Of a stretch of DNA of 64,000 bases, positions 25,301 to 38,820 are shown in pieces. The position numbers and the translations under genes were made by a program. Source of the stretch: Caprimulgus europaeus (Eukaryota; Chordata; Aves; Caprimulgiformes; Caprimulgidae); NCBI GenBank assembly GCA_907165065.1, contig OU015525.1:33021537-33085536 (forward strand). The letters are read 5' to 3'. The notes under the pieces were generated by a model. The model saw only the letters and a list, made by a program, of their open reading frames with translations. It searched no databases and had not been told where the DNA came from. The first letter of the stretch is position 1; every line of letters starts with the position of its first letter.

Positions 25301-26223
25301 TGATAAGGAAAATATTTTATTTCTTTAAAAAATTTGATGTTTGGAATACTTTTTTAAAAACCTAAACAAATAAAATCTAGTAAGGTCTAAAGTTCGATGT
25401 GCAAAGGCTCAAATACTATGATGAGGATATGTCATGTAATAAAGGAGATCAAATAAATTAATGGAAAAGCCTGCCACAGTTAATGGCTGTGCTGACAGTA
25501 AGTTTTTAATTAATAATTTTCATTATTTTTAAAGTCCTTTAGAGCTGGACTCCTAAGAAGCCAGGGCTCCAACAACCAAAGAGCAAAGCCAGATATGATG
25601 ATTTTTGCCATGGACTAAAATCCTTATCCCATCCTCTATAACAACATATATTCTTCAGCCAAATGTGTGAAGCCTTAATCTGACCAGTGACATTCAGGTC
25701 AGGAGTACACATATGGTATGCCATACTGACTCAATTAACCATCCATCAATTTAATTGCATAATATATCAGAAGATGTATTCCACTGCTACGTACAGTTAG
25801 ATGCAGGCATGGAAATAAGTAAGACAAAGCAACAATTTTCTGTTGTTTGTTTACCTTAACTGGAATACAAAGTAGAAACAATAATATATTTTATAAGGTA
25901 TTTCTGTTCCTGGAAAAAATTTTTTTGAGACCTGAACTGATCAGAGGCTTTTCATTTTAGAAATTATACTTCTTGTAATAAGCAAGTGTAGGTGGAAAGC
26001 ACACCTTACAAAAAAAATTAGTGCTTGCACTGATTCTGATCACATTAATGTAGGGATAAGGGAAAAATAAGGTATATTATTTAAACATTATGTAAATTAT
26101 GAAGAGAGTTAACACGCTGCAAACATATAAGTAGTGACATAGCTGAGTTAATTTATGGAATAACTGCAGACATCTAACCCTTCTGCAAGAATACACGGCA
26201 AAAAGTAACATGGTGAGTAGTCT
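22387..26223. other. AT-rich non-coding stretch, no gene seen
   Basis: No gene recognised. Low-complexity parts: an A/C-rich tract at 22695-22750 ending in (AAAC)n, and a 15-nt A run at 23843-23857. The frames at 22495-22785 and 23175-23393 are biased by these tracts or lack motifs. Confidence 0.55.
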
Positions 26224-26480
26224 AAAAAAGAAGAGGAAGAGGAAGGGGAAGGGGTAGGGGAAGGGGAAGGAGAAGAAAAGGAGAGGGAGAGGGAGAGGGA
26301 GAGGGAGAGGGAGAGGGAGAGGGAGAGGGAGAGGGAGAGGGAGAGGGAGAGGGAGAGGGAGAGGGAGAGGAAAGAAGAAGAAGAAGAAGAAGAAGAAGAA
26401 GAAGAAGAAGAAGAAGAAGAAGGAGAAGAAGAAGAAGAAGAAGAAGAAGAAGAAGAAGAAGAAGAAGAAGAAGAGGAAGA
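26224..26480 (+). repeat. Polypurine tract: (GAGAGG)15 followed by (GAA)n
   Basis: Apart from one T at 26255, the plus strand is purine only over this whole interval, and uninterrupted from 26256 to 26480. 26281-26370 is 15 tandem copies of GAGAGG; 26371-26480 is about 36 copies of GAA/AAG with a few G interruptions. Such mirror-symmetric purine tracts can form triplex (H-) DNA, and GAA tracts are prone to length change. The 95-codon minus frame (poly-Leu then Ser-Pro) at 26222-26509 is only the translation of this repeat. Confidence 0.97.
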
Positions 26481-26722
26481 TAATTAAGCTTATATTTTAA
26501 ATATTCCAAGGCAAAAACTTTAAATAATAGATGTCAAACATAAAGCCTTCCAAACAAAAATTCACTGAAAGACAAAGATTTCAGGCTCTGGTCAGTATCA
26601 CTGTTATCTGACATGACCTCTTCAGAACTTACATTACTTTCAATCTGTTCATTTCAAAACTAGGCCTTAAAGATACATGTTGGTACATGTTTAACCTTTA
26701 GAATTTTGTAAGCAGGAGTTTA

Positions 26723-27050
26723 TTTTTTTTTTTTCAGTTTCATCTGCAAACCTGCTTTGCAGCCATTGTAAAGCTTGATCTTCATTTGCCAAATCTGTGA
26801 TGGTCACAACCAGGGTACGGATCAGCTGTCAGCCATAGGTCCCAAAACTTTTTTGAGCTTCTTCATTGTACACAAATCAGCGCTATCCTGCTGAAGTACT
26901 TTCCTTTCTGTCTCTCCTTTGGGGCTGGATATCATTCTAAGTGTGACGTGTCTTTACAGACCAGCAGTTGTTGCCTAGAATTGGGTCTTGCTTTCATGTT
27001 TTTTCCTCCTGTGGAAGAATGTCCAGTTTGGTGTATTTTGATTCTTATTC
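26723..27050 (-). pseudogene. Possible A-tailed, decayed coding copy of unknown origin
   Basis: On the minus strand, three consecutive blocks read as protein-like sequence, broken by stops and one frame change. About 27045-26975 is a basic/aromatic stretch with NWTFFHRRKKHESK. 26935-26822 includes MISSPKGETERKVLQQD and a Lys-rich KKLKKVLGPM. 26832-26735 includes TITDLANEDQALQWL. The last block runs directly into 12 A (26734-26723 on the minus strand). That pattern could be a reverse-transcribed copy or an old transposon/retroelement coding end. I recognise no family. A tail directly after coding sequence without a 3' UTR is atypical for a processed pseudogene, and the T run may be coincidental. 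No flanking duplication was found. Confidence 0.28.
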
Positions 27051-30000
27051 ACCCAGAATATTGAGAGAGCTTTCCATAGTCACTTTTTTTCCTGCAAAAA
27101 AACAGAAGCATAGTGCTGTCTCTCACAATATTTAGCATAATGTGCTCATGTTATGTAAAAGTTCACTAACAACAATATGAAAACACTTTTAAATGTAATA
27201 CTTTGGAAAGAGACAAAGAAAATTGCTTCTAAAACCTGTGCTCTGGTGTATTTTTTTTTGAGCAAAAAATATAAGCTTTGGAACATAATATTTTTAGATT
27301 CTATGAGTCATCACAATCATGGGGTAAATCATGTATTCTTGCAAAATGGAAAAAAAAATCAGAGTAAATACAAGGTAGCACTTTTTATAGACACCTCAGA
27401 TAATTAATGACTTGTTTTTATACTCATTTTAAAATTGATACAGTTTTCTGTTAGTTCTTCTCTGTAATAATTTCTGTGAAATTTCCTTTTCCCCCCACTT
27501 TTGTCTAGTGGATCTGGACCCTGAGTTGGCTCATAAAGAGCAAAATGATAGTTACTGCCTCTTTAGGACCTAAGCACTGATCTACTCATTAAAAAGAAGT
27601 GTTAACATTTTAATGTTATCGATCACTGGACATACTTGCACATGGTAGATGTGCTGGTGTCACACAGATCTCTCAAGGCCCCTATATCTGACAGGTGTCT
27701 TTGTTCCTTGTCACTCTTCTTACATCCCAGGACATTTCAGAGGCTTCTTTCTTGCTCTGATCCTATGCGTCCAGTCTTGGTGTCCGGGACAATCAAGGGT
27801 CCATCTGGCCTGGGCTGCAGAGCCAGAGAGATGCTGCCAGATTTTACTTCAGTAGACTCCAAGGCTCAGGGTTTCCCACAAATAGAAGTCCTAGTAAAAG
27901 GCACAGCCGTCAGCCACAGCCAGATGACAAGGGTCCATCCCCATTCTATGAATCTCATGTTTGTCCCTCAAAAAGGTCTTACACATTGCAGAAAGCTTAC
28001 AGTTGGGTACCATGCACCTGTACATCTGAAAAAAAGCAACCAATTACAAATTAAAAGTGCCTGGTCTTGTTGTCATGGATTTGGGGAATCTGAGACAATA
28101 TTGAAAGAAATTTCCTTCTAGATTTATTTTTCTTTAGAGCTTTGCAGACTGCATTACAGGAACAACAGTCATGGATTCAGGTTTATTTCTGAAAGAAAAA
28201 TACGCTTAATCAAGGAACAGAAAACCTAGCTTGACATTGAAGGAGTTGACTCACATCTGTCTGTAAACTGAAAAAGCAACTGTCCCAGTTACTTGTGTTT
28301 CCCTTTTCTGAGGCTGCTATCCTCATTTTGTTAATGGTTGAAGGGGACACATTTTAGCTCTTGCTAAACTCTAGAAACTAAACTCAATATGAACAGAAAT
28401 CAACTCTGGCTTACATCTGGTTGGTTACTCCAGCAGTTTAGAAGGTGCTACAGGGCATCTGTGACTCATGGCCAGCAACTTACAGAGGAAGCTGGAGCAA
28501 TAGCTGACAAGGGAATTAAAAATTTTATCAAACCTACTCAGAGAAATTAATAGCACAGCTGTTAAATCACACACATCTAATAGCCAAATTAATATTTTTA
28601 TCCAGTAATATCTAAGAAATTCAGAGGCTGTAGTTTTTCTCCATGAAACATCTATTTACTGAAACAAACATATTCTTACAAACCACAAATTATTCATGAC
28701 CAGCTCAGGAAGAAAAAAAAGAATAGTCTCTTCACAAGAATTATTGTTGCAAATAATTCCTTTTCTTTTATTACTACTCTGTTTTTAATGTAGCTCGTGG
28801 ATTTAATTATCCAGTTTAGGGTATATTTGTAAAGTTATAAAAATTGAAAGTACTATAAAATTAATAGTTATTACAACTAATCCATGATTAATACACTAGC
28901 TGATAGATGTCTCAGAATAGCAGTTTAGAGAATATAATTTCTGAAATCCAGTTAGAGATTGGGCCAATTTTCTGACAAAGTCACTAACCTACTAATTCTT
29001 TCTCCTTGAAATGGATACGACTGAGACGGTGATGGTGCAACTTAAAAAATACAACATCAGTCAGCCTGTAAGCTCAGTCATCTTTTTAACTCAAAAATCA
29101 CGTTGTCACCTAAGGTGGGAAGCTCTTCCATTACAATCTCTGAGGCCAAAGGGCTTGATGTAACACAGAAAACCCAAATTCAATTCTTGCCATGTCATAC
29201 TGCCTATTTTAAACCACCACACATTAAGGAAGCTTTGTCTTTCTGCTGGTATTAGTTGCTGTCATAGTATAAAATGATGTGACAGGAGCATATATTGATT
29301 TAGAATTTTCTGTTCTCCTTTTAAAATGTGACTAAAAATGACTAAAATGGGTAGCAAAGGGAATCCTACAAATAAACACCACATATTTTTGGTCGAGATC
29401 TAAATTAGAATTATTACATCTAACAGAGCAAACTGCCCATCAGAAAAGTGAGATATGTAATCTGGTTTATAGTGAGGTACTCATCAAAATGGACCCAACA
29501 AACACAGGCAAACAAACATGCTCTGCAGATAGTTTCACAAGATCACTCTCTAAATAACTCATCAACGCTCAAGGCAGCTTATGGTTTTTTGTAGCGTTTT
29601 AGTTTGGCTTGGCTCTGGATTTCTTATTTTAAACAAAAGATTGATGCATTGCAAACAGGCAAGAGTCTGGAGAAATGAGATCTGATGTTTATTCATGACA
29701 ACTTAAAAAAAAAAGTTCAGATAGTAAACAAAACTTAATTACTTCAGAAAGACATAAAATCTGCTGATATAGGATATAATGCTAAATAATAATCACCAGA
29801 AAGTCATCTCATTATTACTGGGTTTGTGTTTGATATGGATTTGGCCCAAGGCAAAGCCCAAGGCTTTATTTATTTAAAAGGGTATGAAAACAAGGCAATA
29901 TGCATGTTTCATATTAAATATTGTGATGGCATTACACTATGTGAAATGCAATGAGAGAGAAACATTGTAAAGCACAGAGGAGAATTTAAAAATTTATATT

Positions 30001-33000
30001 TTGTTGTACTTTTTCTCAGACATAAGCAGACTTTCTGAGGGATTATGGGAATACTAATAGCCACTATGGTGTGGCAATTTATTATAATCTCTCAGCAAAA
30101 AAGAGTACATCTACACATGTGTATATGTGTATACACTCCACATCTATAGCTACATCTGATTTTCCTATTATCTGTTATTTTTTTAATTGCAAACTGTGAT
30201 GAGTTTAAGTCAACATATTTCCTTACTGCTCTTTCTGCTTGTCAGCTGTAGCTGGATTGATAAAATGCAAATGAACAAATCATTAACGAGTACTGGTTAT
30301 GAATCTCTCAGGCAGTTCAGGACCCTATCAAATCCTGCACCTATTACTTTGTGTGATTGATGTACTATTGTAAGTGATTGTTCCTGATCTTATTAAATCT
30401 TATTGATTTTTTCCCAGTTTCTATTTTATGCAGGACCAGGCTTGGACTATTATGAATGTTGCTGAACACTGTTAATCAAGCTTACACAGCTATTTTGATG
30501 GCAAACAATTAGAACTCTGAAGCAATACCTTGCAATTAGCTTCAGGGATATGGACCTCAGCACCATAATAATGAAAGAGACCTTCTCCTTCAAACAAGGT
30601 AATGAGATTTACAATTATGACCCCAAATAACCTCTGAGAAATAACCAATCTGCAAACATAGATGTGTTTATCAATAATTTGTGCCCTTTTTATGAAAATG
30701 TATTTTTAATTTTTTACCCTCACATATGAACCATTGTTTCTACAGAAACAAAATGTATGAAGCCTTATAAAAATGATAAATATATAAATTAAAAATCTGT
30801 ACACACAATTTAAATCCACTGGAGGTTTCTGCAGAATGAATGATAGGTATCAATAACATTAAAATTTTCTAAGGAAAATAACACTAAAAACTTGTGAGAA
30901 AATACTGACCTTTTATGAAAAAAACTTGTATAGTTATTATTGCTTGAAAGTGTTTATTTACATGTTTAGTTAATATAGATATTAGGTACACCATATATGC
31001 AGTATGTAAATAAACGCAGACATCCATAAACACATATATTTAAATGCACTGTATGCATTTTTATTTGAGATATAAAATCAATAAAAATCTCCTGATTTAA
31101 CTCATTTAGAAAGCAAAGAGTTTTACACTATTCTGTGAATTTTAATAGAGCACTGAACATCACAGAAAAAATTTCTGGTACATCCAAAGTAATATAATAA
31201 ATAATTAATATATTAAAAATACAAAGAACATTTTTGTCTAGAAAGTGAAATAGTATATTTCCAAAATTTTTAACTTTCATTATTTGCATTTTACTTTTGC
31301 AGTCTAAGAACATTTTTTGCTGAACATTTAGTATTGCTATAAACTCTTGCACCTACATATCACTTTGCACTTGGAGATAACTCACATGGTTTTGCTGGTT
31401 AGCATATTTACTAATTTCTTCAGTGTTTTTTGCTAAAAAGACTTGGTATGAGTAAAATATATTTACATTAAAAAAGGAAATGCCTTGAAAATTAGAAAAA
31501 ATTTGGAGACTTTGAATAAACCCCACAACACTCCTTTTTTGTTTCTGTGAATTTATTAAACTGAAATCAAGGCTTTTATACTTTGGTTTAGCTGACAAGA
31601 TGAAGTGGAAAGAACAATTTTCAAATATGAAAAGTTCAACATTCCCACTATTCTTTTATAATAATCGCTTGCAAATGTGTCTGCTGTATATAGAATTTTC
31701 AGCAGGGTGGCAGTGGGGTGCTGAGCACACCTCTCAGTCTGTTGTTCTCCCTTATTGTTTCCACTCATACCCAAATCTTCAAATGCCCTTTTTCTGAAAA
31801 AGCCCTTGAAAAGAGTGTGGGTTTCACAAGTGGAGACTAAAAGTAGGGCTTGGCTGGAGATCTGTAGCTGGAGAAGCTGATGGTGAGGATGGCCACATTT
31901 TTGATCAGAATGTTAATCCAGATTCTGAGTGAAGAAATGTATTTCTTAGAACTATCACTTAAAAATATGTCTACTTCAGTGTAGTGTCAAAGTAGGAGCA
32001 GAATTATATTTTAAAGTACAGGATTAATGAGATAAACTCTTCTTAACCTATTGAATACATGTGAGAAGTTCATATAGAGAAGCAAAATTGGTAGGTGTCT
32101 ATGGTTATATGCAATACACAGTATGCTCACAGTGAAAGTTCAGAAGGCTGGAGGAAATTTCTGTGTGTTCCCAAAGCAGTGTTGAAAGAGTTAAATGTGA
32201 GAGCTTAGCAAACCTGATAAGATTTTTAAAAGGTACACAAGATAATTCACTACATGAGTTTTTCCTGTCTCTCTTTACTTTGAGCACAACCAATAAATGT
32301 GAGTTATTTTAGTGCCAATTTCAGTTTTTTATCAAATAAATATACATTTATTTCTGGATATAATGGTTAATTAAATGCACATAATATGTAAAATCTATAA
32401 AAATATTGTAGTTATACATTACTTTCCAACTCTTGTACAGCCTTTGTAAACAAAGTACAGTATATCAACTTTCTTGTGACAATAAGCAGATCTGTCATCT
32501 TGGGGACAGCTAAATGAATTATTAAATCAATAACAGACTACATTTCTGACGATAAGACAAGTTCAGAGAAATTAAAAAGTGAACCAGGTATAGCATATCA
32601 CAAGAAAGATACACAGGTAATGTAGCATACTTTTAATATTAAGTAAACAACATCTTTTTTAAAAAAGCAAACCAAAAATCAGATCAAAATATAAAATGAT
32701 GGTTAAGTTTTTTTTTTCTGTTTATATTAAAAAGGGAAGATAAATTTTAAAAATCAAACTACTAAAAAGATGAAGTGGTAAGATACTTCATTAATTGGTA
32801 AGTGCTATAGTTTTCATAAGTGATTTGTACAAAACAAATAGTGGTAAGGCAGCTTAGATAGGAGGATTTCTAGTTTTTTGCCCATTTAAGTATAGATTTT
32901 AAGCTAGATTCAAACAATAGCAGATTAGAATGTTTCTACAGCTGTCCAGAAAATTTGGTCTCTAAAGCATTTAGCAGTGGTGTGTGCACACCTTTTATTT

Positions 33001-36000
33001 TCCTCCCATGTTCATGAAAGTCTCATAGTTTGTGTGCTGCCTACATGGGCATGACTAGACACATGGCAAACTTCCACACATCCTGATTATTGAAGGTCTC
33101 CAGTCTGTCCTTAGATTATATCATATACCTGTATGTTACCTGTACAGTTTACCCAAGTGTGGATGACACTCTTATGAACGGCCAAATTTGGTCACATCTT
33201 GTCCAGCTTCTGACCTTCATAAAAACCTACAAAAAAAGAGTAAGGCAATCATACAGTGATAATTTGACCAGTAATTTGCTCATCTGTGTAAAAAGATGGA
33301 GAGAGATGTTAGGTATATGCACTTTTTCAAATCTTCTAGAACTATGAACAAAGAGGTTCTGGTTGTTGGTTGTTTTTTTTTTTTTTTTTTTTCTCTTTTT
33401 CTTAGATTTTTAAACAGAACTTAAAAAACTATAAATCTACCCAGCTCCTTGTGGCTTCCCATATCTGGAGCCTTTCCACAAGTTGCATTTACATTATTTC
33501 TAAGGAAGATTCTGACAGTTCTAAAATTGCATAAACAGAGTCTAGCTGTCTGTTTTAAAACTGAATGATATACAGGATAGCCAGAGCAGCTGTAACTTGT
33601 ACATGTGCAATTTAAAAATGCTTCCAGACTTTTTTTTTTAAATGAATATACATCTATAACAAAGAATTCAGCTCCCACAATTTGCTGTTTTTCTTTTTGT
33701 TTCTCTTTCTACTGTTCTGAGAGAATTTGAATAGCTAAAGTCCTTTCTAAGCAGGGAAGAAATTCTCATTTCTCTCTCTCTCCCTCTGCTTCTTAATACA
33801 GTATGCATAAATTTCAAAGAAATAATCTAGAACAATATAGACATTTAGTGATATGAACACTTAGTGTAGCTATAAAGAGTGTTATTTTGATATGCAGGAT
33901 TAACTTTGAAATACACAGGCAGTATAACACATTGCAGGAAATAAGAATTTCATTGTGGAGGACACAAATAAGTAAAGATTTGATCCGTCCTGTATATATC
34001 TCTGTATTAATATAGGGCAATTATATGTATAAGCCTCTGAATGTTAGTGGTTGTGAGGTCTCTCACTGCTGTCATTGGATCCATGACAGCAAATTCCAAT
34101 TCATCAAAGCAAACACCTCTGCATTGCACACCAGGCATGATAAGTCTCTAATAACAGTGTATCATCTCCAAGTTACATGTATTAAAGAAATATGCACCAA
34201 AGTCCAATATCACACTTTAAAAGTAATATTTCATGTGGGAACTTGGTATTTCTCAAGAATTCTTTATGTCTTTGTGGACTTCTGTACATTTTCTCTGCTA
34301 TTCTTCTGTAATCCCTTTAAGATATTCATATAACTCAGGTATTTATTTGTGTGGTGGTTACCATTTGCACAAATACTGATCTCACATCTGAGGTAACTCC
34401 ACCACCATGACGCTTATTCATATAACTTATGTCAAAACTGCCTGCACTCACATCTTAAGCCCCTCTGAAATGAAGTCCATAGTTGGGGCAACTGTAATGA
34501 AAGGAAGTGACTTGAAATAAAATCATCCATCCATGAAAGTTCAATTCACAGCTCTAGGATGGTCAGACACAGAGCTTCTTCAGCTTAATTTGTAGCAAGT
34601 AGCAAGTTGGGCTTCATTTTATATGTTCTATGTGTCATATGGCAAGCTATAAGGCATGAAAAAAAGTCTAGGGTATGAGTATTCTAGGAAAAAAAATCAA
34701 ACCTCAAACAAAAGGCATGTACATAAGGCAATTAGTTTCATGTTATGAAGGTTTATTCCCATGGTGCACTTTCTCCATTAGTATTTATATCTTCATGCTA
34801 TTATACATTAGACAGAGCTAAACAGATCCCATACACTCAGAAAATTATAGTCGCATGCCATCAATAAAAGATACTAGCAAACAGTATTAGCATACAGGTG
34901 GAGTTGGATGCATCAGAGACAGGCAGACACCAATCAAAGATTTAATTTTTATGCACTTGCATTGAATACATAAAGCTAAACTCTGATTAATTAGGCTGCA
35001 AACATCAAGTTATCTTTCTCTCTGCTGGGATTCTGCTCAGTCTTTGGATACTGGTATTCCTGACAGTTTCTTTCTAGTAGTACACAGAGGCAATCTTTAG
35101 AGGGATTTTTAAAAGTGCAAAGTAAAACTATCTGAAGTTCAACTGAGAGGTTTAAGTATGAAGAAAAATGTATCGTATTTATTTGCTTAAATGGGAAAGA
35201 AAAAAATCAAAACCAGGTCATTCTATTTATCTTCAAGTTCTCATGCTTTTCTATCAGATCACCTCTTGTTCTCCTTCACTGCCCCACACTCTTCCACAGC
35301 CTGTCACTCATTTGTATTTATGATCTCCAAGCTATCATCCTTTCCGATTTTGTGATACTCACAGATTCATCCTTCCCTCTGTAACCTCACTCCCCCTGGT
35401 TATCACTATGGTCTCTAATTTCAGCTATATCCTTCTCTTCTTTGCCCCTGTTTCATATTATTCTGTCTGTTTATCTGCACCTTAAACTAGCCCAAGCATT
35501 CATCATCAGTGTTTCTGTCTCCATCTACTGAAGAGAACCTAGAGAATGTCCTAGTCTTCCCTCCCTGTCCTTTTATCCTTTTCCCCCCCACTTTTCTTAA
35601 GAGAAAATATATAAGACTTTTGTTCCTAATTCCTACAACTTTCACAACTTCTAATTTTCCTTCAAACTTTCTGCCTATTGATTTAGCTATATTTGGCTTT
35701 ACAAGTTTTCAATTCCTTTAATTCTTCAGATTTTATTTTTGTTCTATCCCTAGCCTTTCCTCTTCTGCAGCTCCACCATTACTCTTAAATTCCAAGTCTC
35801 CAAATCCAAAATGTCTTCTATTTCTTACTGGCTCTCAGTTTCTCCCATTATCAGGTTTTCTACTGTGTGTACACATTTTTTTTCTCTGGTCTCTTTACAT
35901 TCCAAATTTTAATTAAATATTTCCTTCAGTGTGTGTCATTCACAATGCAAAACATAGTTCTGAATCCTTTCTTCTGAAAAGACTCACTTTCAGACTCACT

Positions 36001-38635
36001 TGCCTAATACATTAAGTCATCCACCCCTGTCCTGTTGTTTTTATTTTTATTCTTCAGCATTGGTCAAATTGTTCCAAAAGTATCCTATTTTTCAACACAT
36101 TATTTACATTCTACCATTAGTTATCTCCACTCATCTGAAATGCTTGCTAACAAACAACCATGTTATTCCTCTAATAATCCTTATAGATATTAATGGCAAG
36201 TACTATTACTGTGTGTATGTATCATAGCACAGATCAAATTTACATTGTGCTCAGTTCTGCACATGCACTCAAGAAGAAGAACATAAATGCAACGTCTCAG
36301 GTTTTTGCAGACCAGATCAGATCTACACAGGATGTGTGGAAGGTGTGGAAGGTTTCCACACATCCACATAGTCATTCCCCAGCACTGTCCTCTGGAATAA
36401 GCTCACAACTAAATAGAGAAATATTTCACTATTTGATTGTCTTTTCAGTTTTTAGAACAGATACTTAAACTAGCTCCCTCCTCAGTAGTACCTGTAATGC
36501 TTCTTCTCTTTTGAAAATGAACTTAGCACATATTACTTCAGGGTTTCACCACCAAAGGGAAACTTCTTGGACAAATTCTTTACTGTTCCTTACAAAAACA
36601 ACTCCTTCACAATCTGAACAGCTTTCTCAAGCCTTCTTGCTCATAGTGCCTTTAGTGCCCATTGTAAACTGTTGCACCGCAGGAGTGACTTCTTGGCCTT
36701 GATTCATGACTGTCTGCATTTTACCAGCATGAGTATTTTATTCACTCTCCTTAAATAACTTTGCTCTTGTTGTTGTTGTTATGGTAAGCTGTAAAGTTAT
36801 AAAACAGATGTGCAAATTTGTTTTGGTTATGCTTAGTAGATTCCCGTCAACTTCCCCCACAATGCAACCCATGCCAAGGGAACACCATTTTTTCCAGAAG
36901 GCCTCTCACCAGTGGGAATCCCACAAATGCTGATTTTTTCCCTCCCTCAACACCAGAAGAGGTTACTCATAAGTGCTAGGTACTTCAAGACTTCTGAATT
37001 CCAGACCGACTTGCAAAATAGAAAGTAACTTTTATCAAGTAAAAAATAGCAATTTCTGGCTTATGTTACTAGAGAATAAAAATCTTATGACCTGAACTTT
37101 CCTGTTTTCCTATTCCTTTTTGAACTTTTGGAAAAAATGCTAATAAATGAAAAATGCCTGACAGCTGAGAAAAGAAGAAGCCTGGAATCATATATGCCCA
37201 CCAACACTGTGTAGATGTTCCCAAAGAGCAGAGAAAAGGAACATTCTTATCACTCCAGAAAGAAAAGTGAACATTTTCAGTATATCGCATGTCTATCATC
37301 AGGGACATTTTCATCTTTGTTTCTAATTGCACTCTACAGGCTCCTTTCCACTTTGCTGACCTGTCTTTCATGATGTCTGCTGTTCATATGATGTTCCTCC
37401 TTTATATTTCAGCATTTTCCCTCTTTGTAGCTTACCCATCACAGAGTGTGATGCCATGCTTTTCTCATTTGTTTAAAACGAGACATGCCTTGGTGTTCAG
37501 GTGCTGTTCAGTGACAGCTTTTTGTAAATATGAAGAGTTTAGCTGTAAACACTGCAATTTGTGCCAGGGTAACTGGGATGCTCAGTGGGCAATTTCAGTT
37601 TGTACATATAAAGCTGAAGAGACACAACAGTAATCATGCCATTTTATCACTGGTAGAGGACATTTTAAATCTCAGACAGTTTCAGACTTTACATGTGGGA
37701 AAATTTGAGTTTGTGTTAGAATAGGGGCAACACAAAGGCTCCCCTTCAGTGCAATATGAACTGGCAAGGCAAGAGACCTGTAGACAGAAAGACAGTGATG
37801 CTGATGATTTGTTTACTTTATTTTCCTATTTAAACAGAAATGTTTCCTTATTAGTATTATAAGGAAGGGAGGGCAAAACCTCTTAAAATACCTAAATTTA
37901 TACTTACTGCTCTTTTCTGGAAGGGAGTATATATTTCTTTAATAAATATGCTCAGTACAGCACAGCATTCAATTCCTATAAATTAAATGCTGTAGGAAGC
38001 TGGAGGGCTTCTCTCTTGAAATTTTTAATAAATATCTGCAGGTCTGAATTTTCTTATTTATTTTTAATTAAGAAAACATTACCAAAAGTGAAGTAAAAAT
38101 CCAAAGAAGCAAACATGGCATTTTATATTATTTACCTTAAAAAAAAAAAAAAGATTTAGGAGTGACATTGCTCAACATATCTCTGAGCTCTGAAGTAAGT
38201 GATTTATCTTTGCATTAAGCCTAACCAGGACATATATATTTTTTTCTAGAGTCTACATTCAATTTCAAGAGGTTGCTCAGTTCAGAAACTAATGAATGAA
38301 AGAAACTTTACCTTGGGCATTCACCAGATCTACATGTATTTTCGGGGATCTAGGGAGAGCACTATGGCACTCATGCAAGAGAAAGATCCTTTTTCAAAAT
38401 GTTCTCCACCATCCATTCTCACACCTTAAGAAAGGTATAGTTGCTCAAGGGATAGCTGCATGCATATTACTGGCAGTTTTCTAATGTAGTTGTGGTATGA
38501 TGATGGGTAGTGCCACAAGTTCAGGATCTACGTACAGGCAGAGACAGGACAGAGCGAGGATGACAGCTTGATACTGGAAAACTTCAAAAAAGTCATAGCT
38601 TGATCGCACTTTGAGTAAGGTGATTTAGAAGGAAA
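27051..38635. other. Long AT-rich non-coding stretch, no gene seen
   Basis: About 11.6 kb without a recognised gene. A frame of 161 codons (plus, 27636-28121) is the longest outside repeats, but it has no motif, signal peptide or splice context I can support. A 20-nt T run lies at 33373-33392, and a (CA/TG) patch near 30112-30136. The segment 30200-30450 has mixed composition and an octamer ATGCAAAT at 30265-30272 and could be a conserved regulatory element; nothing in the sequence alone proves it. Confidence 0.5.
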
Positions 38636-38820
38636 ACAGTGCTGATCAAATCAGCAGGGCAACCCTACCACCCTGTCTCGCTGGTCTGTCTTTCCTAAAG
38701 AGGACATATCCATCCATGACAATATTCCAATCATATGGGCTGTCCCACCATGTCTCCATGATTGCAATGAGGTCATGGACCTCTGACTGCACAGGTCTCT
38801 AGTTCTTCCTGTTTATTGAA
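38636..38820 (-). mobile_element. CR1 LINE fragment, endonuclease domain of ORF2
   Basis: The minus strand translates, with one frameshift, to the start of the CR1 apurinic-like endonuclease region: NKQEELE, then HDLIAIMETWWD (the E-T-W catalytic-region signature), then DWNIVMDGYVLFRKDR and GGRVALLI. CR1 endonuclease nicks target DNA to prime reverse transcription. Only about 180 bp are kept, with no CR1 tail nearby, so this is an internal remnant left by deletion or rearrangement rather than a simple 5'-truncated insertion. The boundaries are approximate. Confidence 0.85.

Noticed and set aside
26222-26509. 95-codon minus frame with poly-Leu and Ser-Pro repeats
   Set aside because: It is the mechanical translation of the (GAA)/(GAGAGG) polypurine tract; no unique sequence beyond the repeat supports a protein.
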